Position numbers and translations under genes: made by a program
Assembly (NCBI GenBank): GCA_018066965.1
Contig: JAGPVP010000030.1
Location: forward strand, 1-45,982
Direction: 5' to 3'
DNA: 45,982 bases
From: Zhongshania sp.
GTDB lineage: Bacteria > Pseudomonadota > Gammaproteobacteria > Pseudomonadales > Spongiibacteraceae
Shown: one piece after another, positions 16,110 to 24,549 of the stretch
How positions within the stretch are numbered: position 1 is the first letter of the stretch
Layout of the letters: every line of letters begins with the position of its first letter
The notes under the pieces: model-generated
Database searches by the model: none
What the model was told of the DNA's origin: nothing
The model's input: only the letters and a program-made list of their open reading frames with translations

Positions 16110-17288
16110 ATGGATATTCAATTTTCTGACGCAGACCTCGCTTTCCGCGATCAGGTTCGCGACTTTTTCAAGGAGCACCTTACCGATGAACTCGCGACGC
16201 GCCTTGCCAACCCCAAAACATTTAAAGACGCCATTATTGAATGGCAGAAAGTTCTAGCGAACAAAGGCTGGATCGCGCCCAACTGGCCGGTAGAGCACGG
16301 CGGTACTAATTGGTCTACTGCCCAAGAATACCTCTATGAGCGCGAACGCGCGGTGGCAGGCGTCCCCGATGTTTTGCCCTTTGGTTTAAAAATGGTCGCC
16401 CAGGTTATTCTTGCCTTCGGTAGCGAAGAACAAAAGCAAAAGTTTTTACCCCGCATTTACAGTAGCGATGACTGGTGGTGCCAAGGGTACTCAGAACCCG
16501 GTGCCGGGTCTGATTTGGCCGCACTTAAAACCCGGGCGGTGCGCGACGGTGACGACTACATTGTCAATGGCGCAAAGATCTGGACCACCTACGCCCAGTA
16601 TGCTGACTGGATTTTCTGCTTGGTACGCACTGACCCCAAAGGTAAAAAGCAAAGTGGTATCAGCTTCCTGTTGATCGACATGAGCACGCCGGGTATTACT
16701 GTCAACAAGATCGAATCCATTGATAACTATCACTCGCTGAATGAGGTGGTGTTTGACAATGTGCGGGTACCGGTTGCAAACCGCATTGGCGAAGAAAACA
16801 AAGGCTGGACCTACGCCAAATTCCTGCTGGCTCATGAGCGTACGGCCATTGCTGAGGTGGCTAGATCTGGCCGATTCTTGAGCGAGCTCAAAACCATTGC
16901 CAATACAGAAATTAGCGGCGGTAAAAGCTTGATGGAAGACACAATGATCCAGCAGCGTTTCGCCAATATTGAAATTGAACTGATGGCCTTGGAATATACG
17001 GAGCTACGGGTATTGTCTGGCTTCGCCGAAGGTAAAGGTCCTGGCCCTGAGTCGTCATTACTTAAACTTAAAGGGACGGAAATACAGCAAGCGATCCAGC
17101 AGCTGCGTATGGATCTGGCCGGGTACTACAGCGGCGTGCGACAGGGCGAGCTGAGCAACAGCGAGCTAGGTCACGAGTTTGGCGATAGCGCCCGGCGCGA
17201 GTATATGTATGGACGCGCGGCCACTATTTATGGTGGTTCGAATGAAGTTCAGAAAAACATTACCGCTAAAGTGGTGCTGGGCTTATAA
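16110..17288 (+). CDS. Acyl-CoA dehydrogenase, pair 1 first subunit, 392 aa
   Basis: All three acyl-CoA dehydrogenase domains are present: the N-terminal helices, the middle beta domain with WWCQGYSEPGAGSDLAALKT and GAKIWTTYAQYADW, and the C-terminal helices ending in ATIYGGSNEVQKNI. The enzyme uses FAD to introduce an alpha,beta double bond into an acyl-CoA. At the position of the usual catalytic Glu376 of medium-chain enzymes (YEGT) there is glycine (YGGS). The conserved HER motif in FLLAHERTAIAEV could hold the base. It is followed by a second, diverged dehydrogenase, as in the alpha2beta2 enzymes of steroid catabolism. Complex formation is inferred. Confidence 0.93.
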   Translation: MDIQFSDADLAFRDQVRDFFKEHLTDELATRLANPKTFKDAIIEWQKVLANKGWIAPNWPVEHGGTNWSTAQEYLYERERAVAGVPDVLPFGLKMVAQVILAFGSEEQKQKFLPRIYSSDDWWCQGYSEPGAGSDLAALKTRAVRDGDDYIVNGAKIWTTYAQYADWIFCLVRTDPKGKKQSGISFLLIDMSTPGITVNKIESIDNYHSLNEVVFDNVRVPVANRIGEENKGWTYAKFLLAHERTAIAEVARSGRFLSELKTIANTEISGGKSLMEDTMIQQRFANIEIELMALEYTELRVLSGFAEGKGPGPESSLLKLKGTEIQQAIQQLRMDLAGYYSGVRQGELSNSELGHEFGDSARREYMYGRAATIYGGSNEVQKNITAKVVLGL

Positions 17289-17307
17289 CACAAAACGATA
17301 CCGAGAA

Positions 17308-17412
17308 ATGGCCACAACAATGCGCGCACAGTTTAGTTCTAAAAAGGTAATCGCCGCTGTGTTTGCCACTGCCGTTGCGACGCTGTCCGGAGTGGTCTTT
17401 CCTGCGGCGTAA
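17308..17412 (+). CDS. Possible 34-aa signal-peptide-like ORF
   Basis: ATG at 17308 starts a 34-codon frame, with a basic N-region (MRAQFSSKK in its middle) followed by VIAAVFATAVATLSGVVFPA and a stop. It looks like a signal peptide or single membrane span and nothing else. It fits exactly in the 165-nt gap between the two dehydrogenase genes. The ribosome binding site is poor. It could be a small membrane protein, a remnant, or chance. Confidence 0.28.
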   Translation: MATTMRAQFSSKKVIAAVFATAVATLSGVVFPAA

Positions 17413-17453
17413 CATAGCCGCGTTGCGAAAATACGATTAATAGAGAGCGCCTT

Positions 17454-18602
17454 ATGAATTTTAATCTTTCTGAAGAACAAGCCATGATCAAAGACAGTGT
17501 CACGCGCTTTATTGCCGACGACTACGACTTTGACCAACGCACTAAAAATGTCGCGAGGGAGCACGGTTTTAATCCAAGCACCTGGCAAACCTTTGCTGAA
17601 TTAGGTTGGTTGTCTATTCCTTTCCCAGCCTTCTTAGGTGGTTTTGGCGGTAGTGCTGTTGACACCATGGTGATTATGGAAGAGTTCGGCAAGGGGCTGG
17701 TCGCGGAACCTTATGTCGCGACCGTTTTGCTTTTTGGTGGTTTGCTGGCTCGCAGTGGTGGTGAAATCCAGCAAGAGCTGATTGCCAGTATCATCGACGG
17801 AAGTCTCCAAGGCGGTTTCGCCTACCATGAGCGCCAAAGCCGATTTGAACTGAGCGATGTTAAAACCACAGCAGTTGCCGATGGCGAACAATACCGTTTA
17901 ACCGGCGAAAAAACCGTCGTCTTTAACGGTGCAGCCGCCAACAAATTAATTGTCTCTGCCCGCACTGCTGGTGATCAATGCGACGAGAATGGTATTAGTC
18001 TGTTCTTGATCGACACCGAGACAGACGGGGTCAGTGTTACCGCTTACCCAATGATGGATGGTCAGCAAGCTGCGAACATCTCTCTGAACAACGTGGGCAA
18101 TGCACAGCTAATTGGCGAGCTGCACCAAGGCTTTGGCTTGATGCAAGCTGTTGTAAACGACACCATGTTGGCACTCTGTGCAGAGGCTCAGGGCATTATG
18201 CAAAAGTTAACCGAAGCGACCGTGGCGTACAGTAAAACTCGTGAGCAGTTTGGTACGGCCATTGGTAAATTTCAGGTCTTACAGCATCGTATGGTTGATA
18301 TGTTCGTGGCTGGAGAGCAAGTCCGCTCACTGCTATATCGCGCAGTGTGTTCGGCAGACGCCAGCAATGAAAACGCAACTAAAGACCTGCTTGCACTGAA
18401 AGTTATGGTCGGTAGAGCTGGCAAGCTCATTGGCGGTGAAGCTATTCAGTTGCATGGAGGCATGGGTATAACCGATGAGTTGGATGTTGGGCATTACGCC
18501 AAAAGACTGATGATGATTAATACTACTTTTGGTGATGCGGATTACAATCAGCAAAAGTTTTTGAAATTATCGGCCTCGCTTGGCTTGCGCTGTATGAGTT
18601 AG
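17454..18602 (+). CDS. Acyl-CoA dehydrogenase, pair 1 second subunit, 382 aa
   Basis: This is a second acyl-CoA dehydrogenase-fold protein. It begins MNFNLSEEQAMIKDSVTRFI and keeps YSKTREQFGTAIGKFQVLQH, the FAD-contacting segment, and LHGGMGITDELDVGHYAKRL. The region that would supply the C-terminal catalytic glutamate reads NTTFGDADY, so that residue is absent. In known heterotetrameric steroid acyl-CoA dehydrogenases one subunit of each pair lacks a complete active site; this gene fits the FAD-binding beta-like partner of the 16110 gene. GAGAG precedes the ATG. Co-transcription with the first subunit is likely given the short gap. Confidence 0.92.
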   Translation: MNFNLSEEQAMIKDSVTRFIADDYDFDQRTKNVAREHGFNPSTWQTFAELGWLSIPFPAFLGGFGGSAVDTMVIMEEFGKGLVAEPYVATVLLFGGLLARSGGEIQQELIASIIDGSLQGGFAYHERQSRFELSDVKTTAVADGEQYRLTGEKTVVFNGAAANKLIVSARTAGDQCDENGISLFLIDTETDGVSVTAYPMMDGQQAANISLNNVGNAQLIGELHQGFGLMQAVVNDTMLALCAEAQGIMQKLTEATVAYSKTREQFGTAIGKFQVLQHRMVDMFVAGEQVRSLLYRAVCSADASNENATKDLLALKVMVGRAGKLIGGEAIQLHGGMGITDELDVGHYAKRLMMINTTFGDADYNQQKFLKLSASLGLRCMS

Positions 18603-18836
18603 TCAATATTTTCGGAGATCAGAAGGCGGGGTTGTTCCTAATATGGGTTGCGATAACATTTAAGATGTTGGAGTGAGTCCCTCTTAAGGGGAGTCTCATA
18701 CCTTTATCTTTGTCGGGCTTGTGGGTTAGCGCTGGTTTTTTTTAGTATGGTCTTGGATTGAGGGCTCTGCCAATGCCTATCCTTCAAAGAGATTTGGTAA
18801 CGATGCCCTCAAAGCGTATTCTGACCAATAAAAGAC

Positions 18837-18854
18837 AGATACATTAATTTACTA
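18837..18854. promoter_or_regulatory. TAGTACAT-type site, distal
   Basis: AGATACAT-TA-ATTTACTA has a good right arm and a degenerate left arm. Fifteen bases (18840-18854) are identical to the TBDT1 site at 9965-9979. It lies over 300 nt before the operon start and could support looping or serve an unseen transcript. Confidence 0.4.
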
Positions 18855-19102
18855 ATGTCCTATTGCTAGGCTGGCGATAAAGTATCTTTCGATGAGTGGA
18901 TTGGGTCTAGCTGGTAATATTTATATAAGCTCTGGTATTGCGGCCATCTACCTGCGAGTAGATGGGGGTGTTGAAGTTTAGTAGTTTTTTAGCGAATTCA
19001 TATTTACAGTAGAAGTTCGAATTTTCTTATTTATTCCAATCTTGTGGAATTTTAGCTTACTAACATTGGCGTTAGCAGAATGTTAAATTTCATTGCGTAT
19101 AT

Positions 19103-19120
19103 TAGTTCATTTATGTACTA
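19103..19120. promoter_or_regulatory. TAGTACAT-type operator of the 19-gene operon
   Basis: TAGTTCAT-TT-ATGTACTA has one mismatch to the palindromic consensus and lies 47-64 nt upstream of the first start codon of the operon. This is where a repressor would overlap the promoter. Confidence 0.55.
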
Positions 19121-19166
19121 TGTCTGGTATATTTAAATAATATTGTATCGTCGAGGTTTATTTATT

Positions 19167-19589
19167 ATGTCTTCGAAGTCAATGGGTAAGGGTGTTTATC
19201 GAGATTGTGGGGGCGCTGTGGCTTTGCTTGCAAGCCGCGATGTGGGGGGGGGCGAAGTAGTCTTTCCTGCGTTGATGTGCGGTCAGGCGGAGGGCAAGGA
19301 GGCGATTGAGGTTTCTGGAGTGGGTCATTTGTGGACCTATACCGTTCAGAGATTTAGACCGAAGCTCCCTTTTGATGATGGAGCGTCGGATTCGGATTTT
19401 GTTCCTTATATTGTTGGCTATGTGTCGTTTGAGGAGAGTGGCATCATTGTTGAGGGGCGGATAGTCAATGTGACTCCTGAGGAGCTAGAGATTGGTCAGG
19501 AGATGTCTATTTGCAGTGCTGTAATCGCTAAGTCGCAGGACGATGACGTTGAGTTATATGCTTTCGCCCCTCTTGAGTCACTAGGCTAG
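19167..19589 (+). CDS. DUF35 OB-fold protein, thiolase partner, 140 aa
   Basis: The protein matches the OB-fold half of DUF35 proteins: EVSGVGHLWTYTVQRFRP, VPYIVGYVSFEESGIIVEGR and PEELEIGQEM appear in the usual order. The N-terminal part has only C14 and C38, with none of the CxxC pairs of the usual zinc ribbon. DUF35 domains bind SCP2-type thiolases or aldolases, as ChsH2 binds Ltp2 in cholesterol side-chain removal. The thiolase-fold gene follows after 25 nt. I take the ATG at 19167 as start; an upstream TTG at 19143 would add eight residues. It is the first gene of the long operon. Confidence 0.78.
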   Translation: MSSKSMGKGVYRDCGGAVALLASRDVGGGEVVFPALMCGQAEGKEAIEVSGVGHLWTYTVQRFRPKLPFDDGASDSDFVPYIVGYVSFEESGIIVEGRIVNVTPEELEIGQEMSICSAVIAKSQDDDVELYAFAPLESLG

Positions 19590-19614
19590 CATAAAAATAA
19601 TTCAGGAGTTGGGT

Positions 19615-20757
19615 ATGGGTAGTGTGCAAGTGGTGGGTGCTGGGATTCATAAGTTTGGTCGTTCTGACGGCGTGTCGGGGTTGCAAATGGGGATTGCGGC
19701 TGTTCGTTCTTCTCTGGTTGATGCGGGTATAGATTGGAGCGATGTTCAATTCGTATATGGCGGTTCGGCCGACTGCGGTGCAATAGATTCGATTCTTCCG
19801 GTCCTTGGGTACACCGGCATTCCGACAATTAACGTCGCCAACGGTTGTGCAACTGGGGGCTCTAGCTTGGTGTCTGCTGTAGCGGCCATTCAGTCGGGAG
19901 AATACGAGCTAGGCGTGGTGCTGGGTTTTGATAAGCATGCGCGCGGCGCGTTTAACGCGAAGCCGGAGTCGTTCGGCTTGCCTCAGTGGTATGGGCAGGC
20001 AGGCTTTATGCTGACCACGCAGTTTTTTGCGATGAAGATCAAGCGGTATATGTGGGAATACGGCATTGATGAAGAAAGTTTGGCGAGGGTGGCTGAAAAA
20101 TCCTTCACCAATGGTGCCTTGACAGAGCATGCGTGGCGGCGCACTCCGGTCGGGCTCGATGAGATAATGTCCTCTCCGATGGTGTCTGATCCACTGCGGA
20201 AGTATATGTTTTGTTCGCCCTCCGAAGGAGCTGTTGCTTTGGTGGTGGCGTCTGAAAAATATGTGAAAGAAAAAGGCTTGAGTGGGCCGCGTATAAAAGG
20301 GGTTTCCATTAAGTCAAGGCTAAAGGGCTCGTTTGAGGTCTTCTCGCCATCAATGCCTTTCGATAGGGATGTCTCGCCTACCGTACTTGCTGCTCAAGAC
20401 GTGTTTGAAAAAACCTCAGTTTCTCCCCGTGATATCAGCATTGCACAGCTACAAGATACCGAGTCCGGTGCAGAGATTATGCATATGGCGGAAAATGGCT
20501 TTTGTGAAGATGGTGAGCAATCGGCCATGTTGAAAAATGGCGACACAGGCTTGGGTGGGAGGCTGCCGATTAATACTGATGGCGGCTGTATTGCCTGTGG
20601 TGAGCCGATAGCGGCGTCGGGCTTGCGCCAAGTCTATGAGAACTATACGCAATTAAAGGGGCGGGCTGGAAAGCGTCAGGTTGAGGGCGTTCGTCTGGCG
20701 TATAGTCATGTTTACGGTGCACCAGGGGTTTCTGCGGTATCCATTCTAGAGAAGTAA
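19615..20757 (+). CDS. SCP2/lipid-transfer-type thiolase or aldolase, 380 aa
   Basis: This thiolase-fold protein belongs to the SCP2/lipid-transfer group, which includes thiolases and the steroid retro-aldolases Ltp2/Ltp3/Ltp4. The first active-site loop is VANGCATGGSS with C78. The usual GHP histidine motif is replaced: GGCIACGEPIAASG has glutamate at about residue 330. The C-terminal motif is YSHVYGAPGVSAV instead of the thiolase CxGGG. Loss of the histidine and of the second cysteine argues for aldolase chemistry over classical thiolysis. AGGAG at 19604-19608 selects the ATG at 19615. It is paired with the DUF35 gene. Retro-aldol removal of a side-chain unit from a CoA ester is inference. 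Confidence 0.85.
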   Translation: MGSVQVVGAGIHKFGRSDGVSGLQMGIAAVRSSLVDAGIDWSDVQFVYGGSADCGAIDSILPVLGYTGIPTINVANGCATGGSSLVSAVAAIQSGEYELGVVLGFDKHARGAFNAKPESFGLPQWYGQAGFMLTTQFFAMKIKRYMWEYGIDEESLARVAEKSFTNGALTEHAWRRTPVGLDEIMSSPMVSDPLRKYMFCSPSEGAVALVVASEKYVKEKGLSGPRIKGVSIKSRLKGSFEVFSPSMPFDRDVSPTVLAAQDVFEKTSVSPRDISIAQLQDTESGAEIMHMAENGFCEDGEQSAMLKNGDTGLGGRLPINTDGGCIACGEPIAASGLRQVYENYTQLKGRAGKRQVEGVRLAYSHVYGAPGVSAVSILEK

Positions 20758-20803
20758 TAATTCGTTTTAGATGAAACTAAAATAAATAGTTGGGAGAGAG
20801 AAA

Positions 20804-22201
20804 GTGACGCAAAAAATACAAGGGGTAGCAAGTAAAGTTAGCCCTCTGGTTCCGGATTTGCTTGCTCAAGATCCGTCTTCTAATGAAGCTCTTTCTGCGG
20901 ATGGTAATTACATGCCGGCAGGCGTTGATATTGATGTGTCGAGATATATCAGTGAAGATTTTGCTGAGCTTGAGAAAGAAAAAATTTGGAAAAAAAGCTG
21001 GCAGTATGCGGCGCGTGTAGAGGATATACCCAGGGTGGGTGATCGTACCGAGTACACCGTGAGTGGGCTGTCCTGCTTTATGGTGCGTGGTGATGACGGT
21101 GAGATTCGGGCGTATTTGAATAGTTGTCCGCATCGCGGTACCAAGCTGTGCGTTGGCTTCGCCAGTTCAGACGAAGTTGTTTGCCCGTTTCATGGCTGGA
21201 AATGGAATTTAGACGGCAAGATTAAAGGCATCCCCAGTGAGTGGGATTTTCAAAATTACGACAAAGACGAAGTGGGGCTTATTGAGATTAAGTGTGAGGT
21301 GTGGCAGGGCTACATCTTTATTAACTTTGACGACAATGCCAAGCCCTTGGATAAATACCTAGGTGTACTGAAGTCACACTTTGCAACCCTGCCTGAGGGG
21401 AACCGCATCACGATTGGTCGTGTGAAAAAAGTTATTAAGGCGAACTGGAAAGTGGCGATGGAAGCCTTTTTGGAGTCCTATCACACCATTGAAACGCATC
21501 CACAGATTCTGACTACCTTGGCCGATGCCAGTACCAAATATGATGTGTGGGATGACGGTGACTCCTCGGTCAGTCGTTTGTATTCACCAATGTCCGTCCC
21601 AAGTCCGCATTTGGGGGATGACGTGGACTTGGCTGAGTGTGCAAAAGAGTACGCGAAAGGCATGGAAATGCCCGGGCTAGAGCATCTGAACTTTGTACTC
21701 GATACGGACAGCAAGCTGGCACCTCGCACCCAGCTAGCCGAATGGCGCCGATCGATCTTTAAAGAAGTGCTCGGTGTTAATTTAGAAAGTATGCCTGATG
21801 CCGCATTATTAGATGCGATCCAATACTGGATGTTCCCAAACTTTTGCCCTTGGTATGGAGAAGGTGGCCCCATTGCCTACCAATTCCTGCCGGTGAATGG
21901 CAAGACCAATGAATGTGTAATGGAGGTCAGGTTGCTTGCGCCGTTGCCTGACGGTGTGCCTTTTCCTGACGTGCCGGCACAAATTGACTACCTAGACGCC
22001 AGCGACAGTTTTGCAGAGAAGGCCACCGGGTTTGGGAGTCTGGCCATGGTGTTTGACCAGGACATGATCAATATTCCGGTCATTCAGGAAGGCTTAGAAA
22101 ATGCTTACCATTTAAATAAGTCAAAAGTACGTCTGGCGGACTATCAAGAGCAGCGTATCGCCCATTTCCACGAAGTGTTGGACAGGTGGGTGGCTAAGTA
22201 A
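20804..22201 (+). CDS. Rieske non-heme iron oxygenase, large subunit, 465 aa
   Basis: This is an aromatic-ring-hydroxylating-type oxygenase alpha subunit. The Rieske [2Fe-2S] centre has C108-P-H110 and C127-P-F-H130. The catalytic iron site is seen in NWKVAMEAFLESYHTIETH with H227 and H232, and an aspartate near 418-420 (VFDQDM) is the likely third ligand. The protein hydroxylates or dihydroxylates an organic substrate with electrons from a reductase/ferredoxin; the small Rieske protein encoded next is an obvious donor. It is larger than KshA-type 9-alpha-hydroxylases, so I do not call it KshA. The start is GTG at 20804 behind GGGAGAG. No small (beta) subunit is seen. Confidence 0.93.
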   Translation: MTQKIQGVASKVSPLVPDLLAQDPSSNEALSADGNYMPAGVDIDVSRYISEDFAELEKEKIWKKSWQYAARVEDIPRVGDRTEYTVSGLSCFMVRGDDGEIRAYLNSCPHRGTKLCVGFASSDEVVCPFHGWKWNLDGKIKGIPSEWDFQNYDKDEVGLIEIKCEVWQGYIFINFDDNAKPLDKYLGVLKSHFATLPEGNRITIGRVKKVIKANWKVAMEAFLESYHTIETHPQILTTLADASTKYDVWDDGDSSVSRLYSPMSVPSPHLGDDVDLAECAKEYAKGMEMPGLEHLNFVLDTDSKLAPRTQLAEWRRSIFKEVLGVNLESMPDAALLDAIQYWMFPNFCPWYGEGGPIAYQFLPVNGKTNECVMEVRLLAPLPDGVPFPDVPAQIDYLDASDSFAEKATGFGSLAMVFDQDMINIPVIQEGLENAYHLNKSKVRLADYQEQRIAHFHEVLDRWVAK

Positions 22202-22530
22202 TGCAGTTGGTGATTGAGAGTGACGGCAAACGAGAGCTTGTCGAAACACCGGAATTAAAAGCGGAAACCTCGGTTCAAATTGACGCATTCAGAAAAGACT
22301 TATTGGTTGTTAAAGATGCGAGTGGAGAGATCTACGCGATTGAGAATTACTGCCCACATGCGATCCAAACGTTAACCGACGGGGAAGTGTTTGGATCAAT
22401 GATCAAATGTAAAAAACACGGTGCAGTATTCAGTTTGGTTGATGGCCGCTGTATCGGTAATGAGCGAATTGGTAATCTCAAGAAATACTCGGCATCAGTA
22501 ATAGATGGCACGATAATAATTAGGTTGTAG
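22201..22530 (+). CDS. Rieske-type ferredoxin, 109 aa
   Basis: A single Rieske domain with C51-P-H53 and C70-K-K-H73 binds a [2Fe-2S] cluster. Its ATG overlaps the last base of the oxygenase stop codon, which implies translational coupling. The obvious role is electron transfer to the Rieske oxygenase. No dedicated ferredoxin reductase is encoded in the operon, so a housekeeping reductase or another flavoprotein must supply electrons. The last residues (DGTIIIRL) form the normal end strand of the fold. Confidence 0.88.
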   Translation: MQLVIESDGKRELVETPELKAETSVQIDAFRKDLLVVKDASGEIYAIENYCPHAIQTLTDGEVFGSMIKCKKHGAVFSLVDGRCIGNERIGNLKKYSASVIDGTIIIRL

Positions 22531-22538
22531 GGTTAGTT

Positions 22539-24524
22539 ATGAAATATACGCACGTCAATACGCCTCTTAAGATTGGGCCCGTTGAAATCAAGAATAGAAT
22601 CGTTCGCCCGGCGCATGGGACATTAATCGGACAAGGCTCCGTTAACGAAAATTTAATTAGCTACCATGAAGAGCGCGCCAAGGGCGGGGTTGCCCTGTCT
22701 ATTATAGAAATTATGGGGGTTCATCCCAGTTCATTGGGCGCATTAAATAGTTTTGACCCCTCGCTTGAGGAGAGTTATCCCAAGCTCGTTGATGCCTGTC
22801 ATAAGCATGGAATGAAAGTGTTTCAGCAGCTTTGGCACGGCGGCCATAACGTTGCGATGCCCTCGATGGATGGATCTCCGCCGTGGTCGTCTTCTGCTCT
22901 TAGAGGATTGCATTCCACTCAAACTCCGATGCCGATGACGATACCGATGATCAAAGAGATCATTTCATCGTTTGAAGCTGGTGCGAAGAAATGTGAGGAG
23001 TGGGGCGTGGACGGGGTAGAAATACATTGTGCTCATGGTTACTTGCCTGCGCAGTTTTTGTCACCGGCATTCAATCAGCGTGATGACGAGTACGGCGGGA
23101 ACTTAGAAAATAGAGCCAGATTTATCATTGAGCTACTAGAGGCCGTCAGGGCTGCGGTTTCGCCGAATATTGCGGTCGGTGTGAGGGTTGCGCCCGATGC
23201 ATTAGCGGGTGGAGCTGGCCTTGAAGATTATCAATATATTGTAAAAACGTTGGAAGAAAAAAAGCTGATTGACTATGTCAACATCTCGCTAGGCAACTAT
23301 CAGACCTTCCCTAAAATGATTGGCGGCATGCACGAGCCAGCGGGCTATGAAATGGACACTAGTGCGGTGATCGCTGCGTCAACGGATTTGCCAACGATTG
23401 TTGCGGGTCGCTTCAGAACGCTGGAAGAAGCCGATCAACTAATCCGCTCGGGTGAAGCGGATATGGTGGGGATGGTTCGCGCATTAATCGCTGATCCTGA
23501 TCTCGTGGCGAAATCTTTAAACGATAAAGTCGATGACGTTCGACCTTGTATCGGTTGTAATCAAGGGTGTGTGGCTGGGATATATAAGCCTATTATGCCG
23601 GTGATGGGGTGCACTGTTAACCCTGCAGTGGGGTTAGAAGGTTTTTTGTCCGAGGGTTTGATTCAAACTGCTGAACAAGCCAAGAAAGTCGTCGTTATCG
23701 GCGGTGGCCCAGCTGGGATGGAGGCGGCTCGGGTGGCGGCCTTGCGTGGTCATATCGTTTCATTATATGAAGCGAACAAAGAGCTTGGCGGTAAATTGCG
23801 TTATGCAGCGCTCGCGCCTACACGAGCGGGGATCCGTGATATCGCGGTGTGGCAAGAAGAACAATTATACAAACACGGGGTCAATGTCCATCTTAATAGC
23901 TTTGTTGAAATGGCCGATATCGCCTCGCTAAAACCTGACATGATTGTCGTGGCTGTTGGCGCTACGCCGCGCAGTGACGGCAAGCAGATGTCGAACCCTG
24001 GCGAAGAACTCATACTCAACAATAATGTACAGATAAAGACTAGTGTTGAGCTTTTTGAAGAGGGCAACGATTACCGTGGCAAAGACGTGACGGTGATTGA
24101 TGACCTTGGTGAGTATGAGGCGATTGCGTGTGCGGAATATTTATTGTCGATGGGTGCGAAAGTGAATTATGTCACGCGGCACGCCAATTTCGCGCCACAT
24201 GCTGAATATTCATTGATGGCTGAGCCAGCTTTAAAGCGGCTATACGGGGACCGCTTTAATTTATATCTACGTAGTCGGGTGACCGGGATCGACGGACGGA
24301 GTGTGACTGTTCTGCCGATCTATCTCGACAGAGCTGAGGATGCAATGGTTTTGGCATCTGCTGAGGTGTTCTATATCTCATCCGGCATTAGCAATAGTGA
24401 ATATTTAAACATAAGTGATGAATACAGCAATGGCATCGAAATTAAATACATTGGTGATGCTAGAAGTAGTCGGAGTTTAGTAGAAGCAATAGCAGACGGT
24501 TATAAAAGTACTATATTTTCATAA
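22539..24524 (+). CDS. OYE/2,4-dienoyl-CoA reductase-like iron-sulfur flavoprotein, 661 aa
   Basis: The N-terminal 360 residues form an FMN-binding TIM barrel of the old-yellow-enzyme group: KIGPVEIKNRIVRPAHGT, EIHCAHGYLPAQFLSPAFNQ and DEYGGNLENRARF. Next comes a [4Fe-4S] motif, CIGCNQGC, followed by GCTVNPAVG. The C-terminal part is an FAD/NAD(P)H-binding module starting VVVIGGGPAGMEAARVAA. This is the layout of 2,4-dienoyl-CoA reductase (FadH), BaiCD/BaiH and trimethylamine dehydrogenase. It would reduce a conjugated enone or dienoyl-CoA with NAD(P)H. The second nucleotide-binding region (VTVIDDLGEYEAIACAEYLL) is somewhat unusual. The substrate is unknown. Confidence 0.92.
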   Translation: MKYTHVNTPLKIGPVEIKNRIVRPAHGTLIGQGSVNENLISYHEERAKGGVALSIIEIMGVHPSSLGALNSFDPSLEESYPKLVDACHKHGMKVFQQLWHGGHNVAMPSMDGSPPWSSSALRGLHSTQTPMPMTIPMIKEIISSFEAGAKKCEEWGVDGVEIHCAHGYLPAQFLSPAFNQRDDEYGGNLENRARFIIELLEAVRAAVSPNIAVGVRVAPDALAGGAGLEDYQYIVKTLEEKKLIDYVNISLGNYQTFPKMIGGMHEPAGYEMDTSAVIAASTDLPTIVAGRFRTLEEADQLIRSGEADMVGMVRALIADPDLVAKSLNDKVDDVRPCIGCNQGCVAGIYKPIMPVMGCTVNPAVGLEGFLSEGLIQTAEQAKKVVVIGGGPAGMEAARVAALRGHIVSLYEANKELGGKLRYAALAPTRAGIRDIAVWQEEQLYKHGVNVHLNSFVEMADIASLKPDMIVVAVGATPRSDGKQMSNPGEELILNNNVQIKTSVELFEEGNDYRGKDVTVIDDLGEYEAIACAEYLLSMGAKVNYVTRHANFAPHAEYSLMAEPALKRLYGDRFNLYLRSRVTGIDGRSVTVLPIYLDRAEDAMVLASAEVFYISSGISNSEYLNISDEYSNGIEIKYIGDARSSRSLVEAIADGYKSTIFS

Positions 24525-24549
24525 TAATTAGGTCAGTTGGGGGTTAAAA

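Larger units (their letters stand above)
18603..19166. other. Regulatory intergenic region before the 19-gene operon
   Basis: This 564-bp gap has no gene. It contains two TAGTACAT-type sites (18837-18854 and 19103-19120). A weak hairpin-like run (CCCTCTTAAGGGG near 18680) may end the upstream transcript. The promoter of the long downstream operon is expected near 19080-19140. Confidence 0.6.

Noticed and set aside
20804..22201. Naming the Rieske oxygenase KshA
   Set aside because: It is about 80 residues longer than KshA proteins and its substrate domain cannot be assigned by eye.
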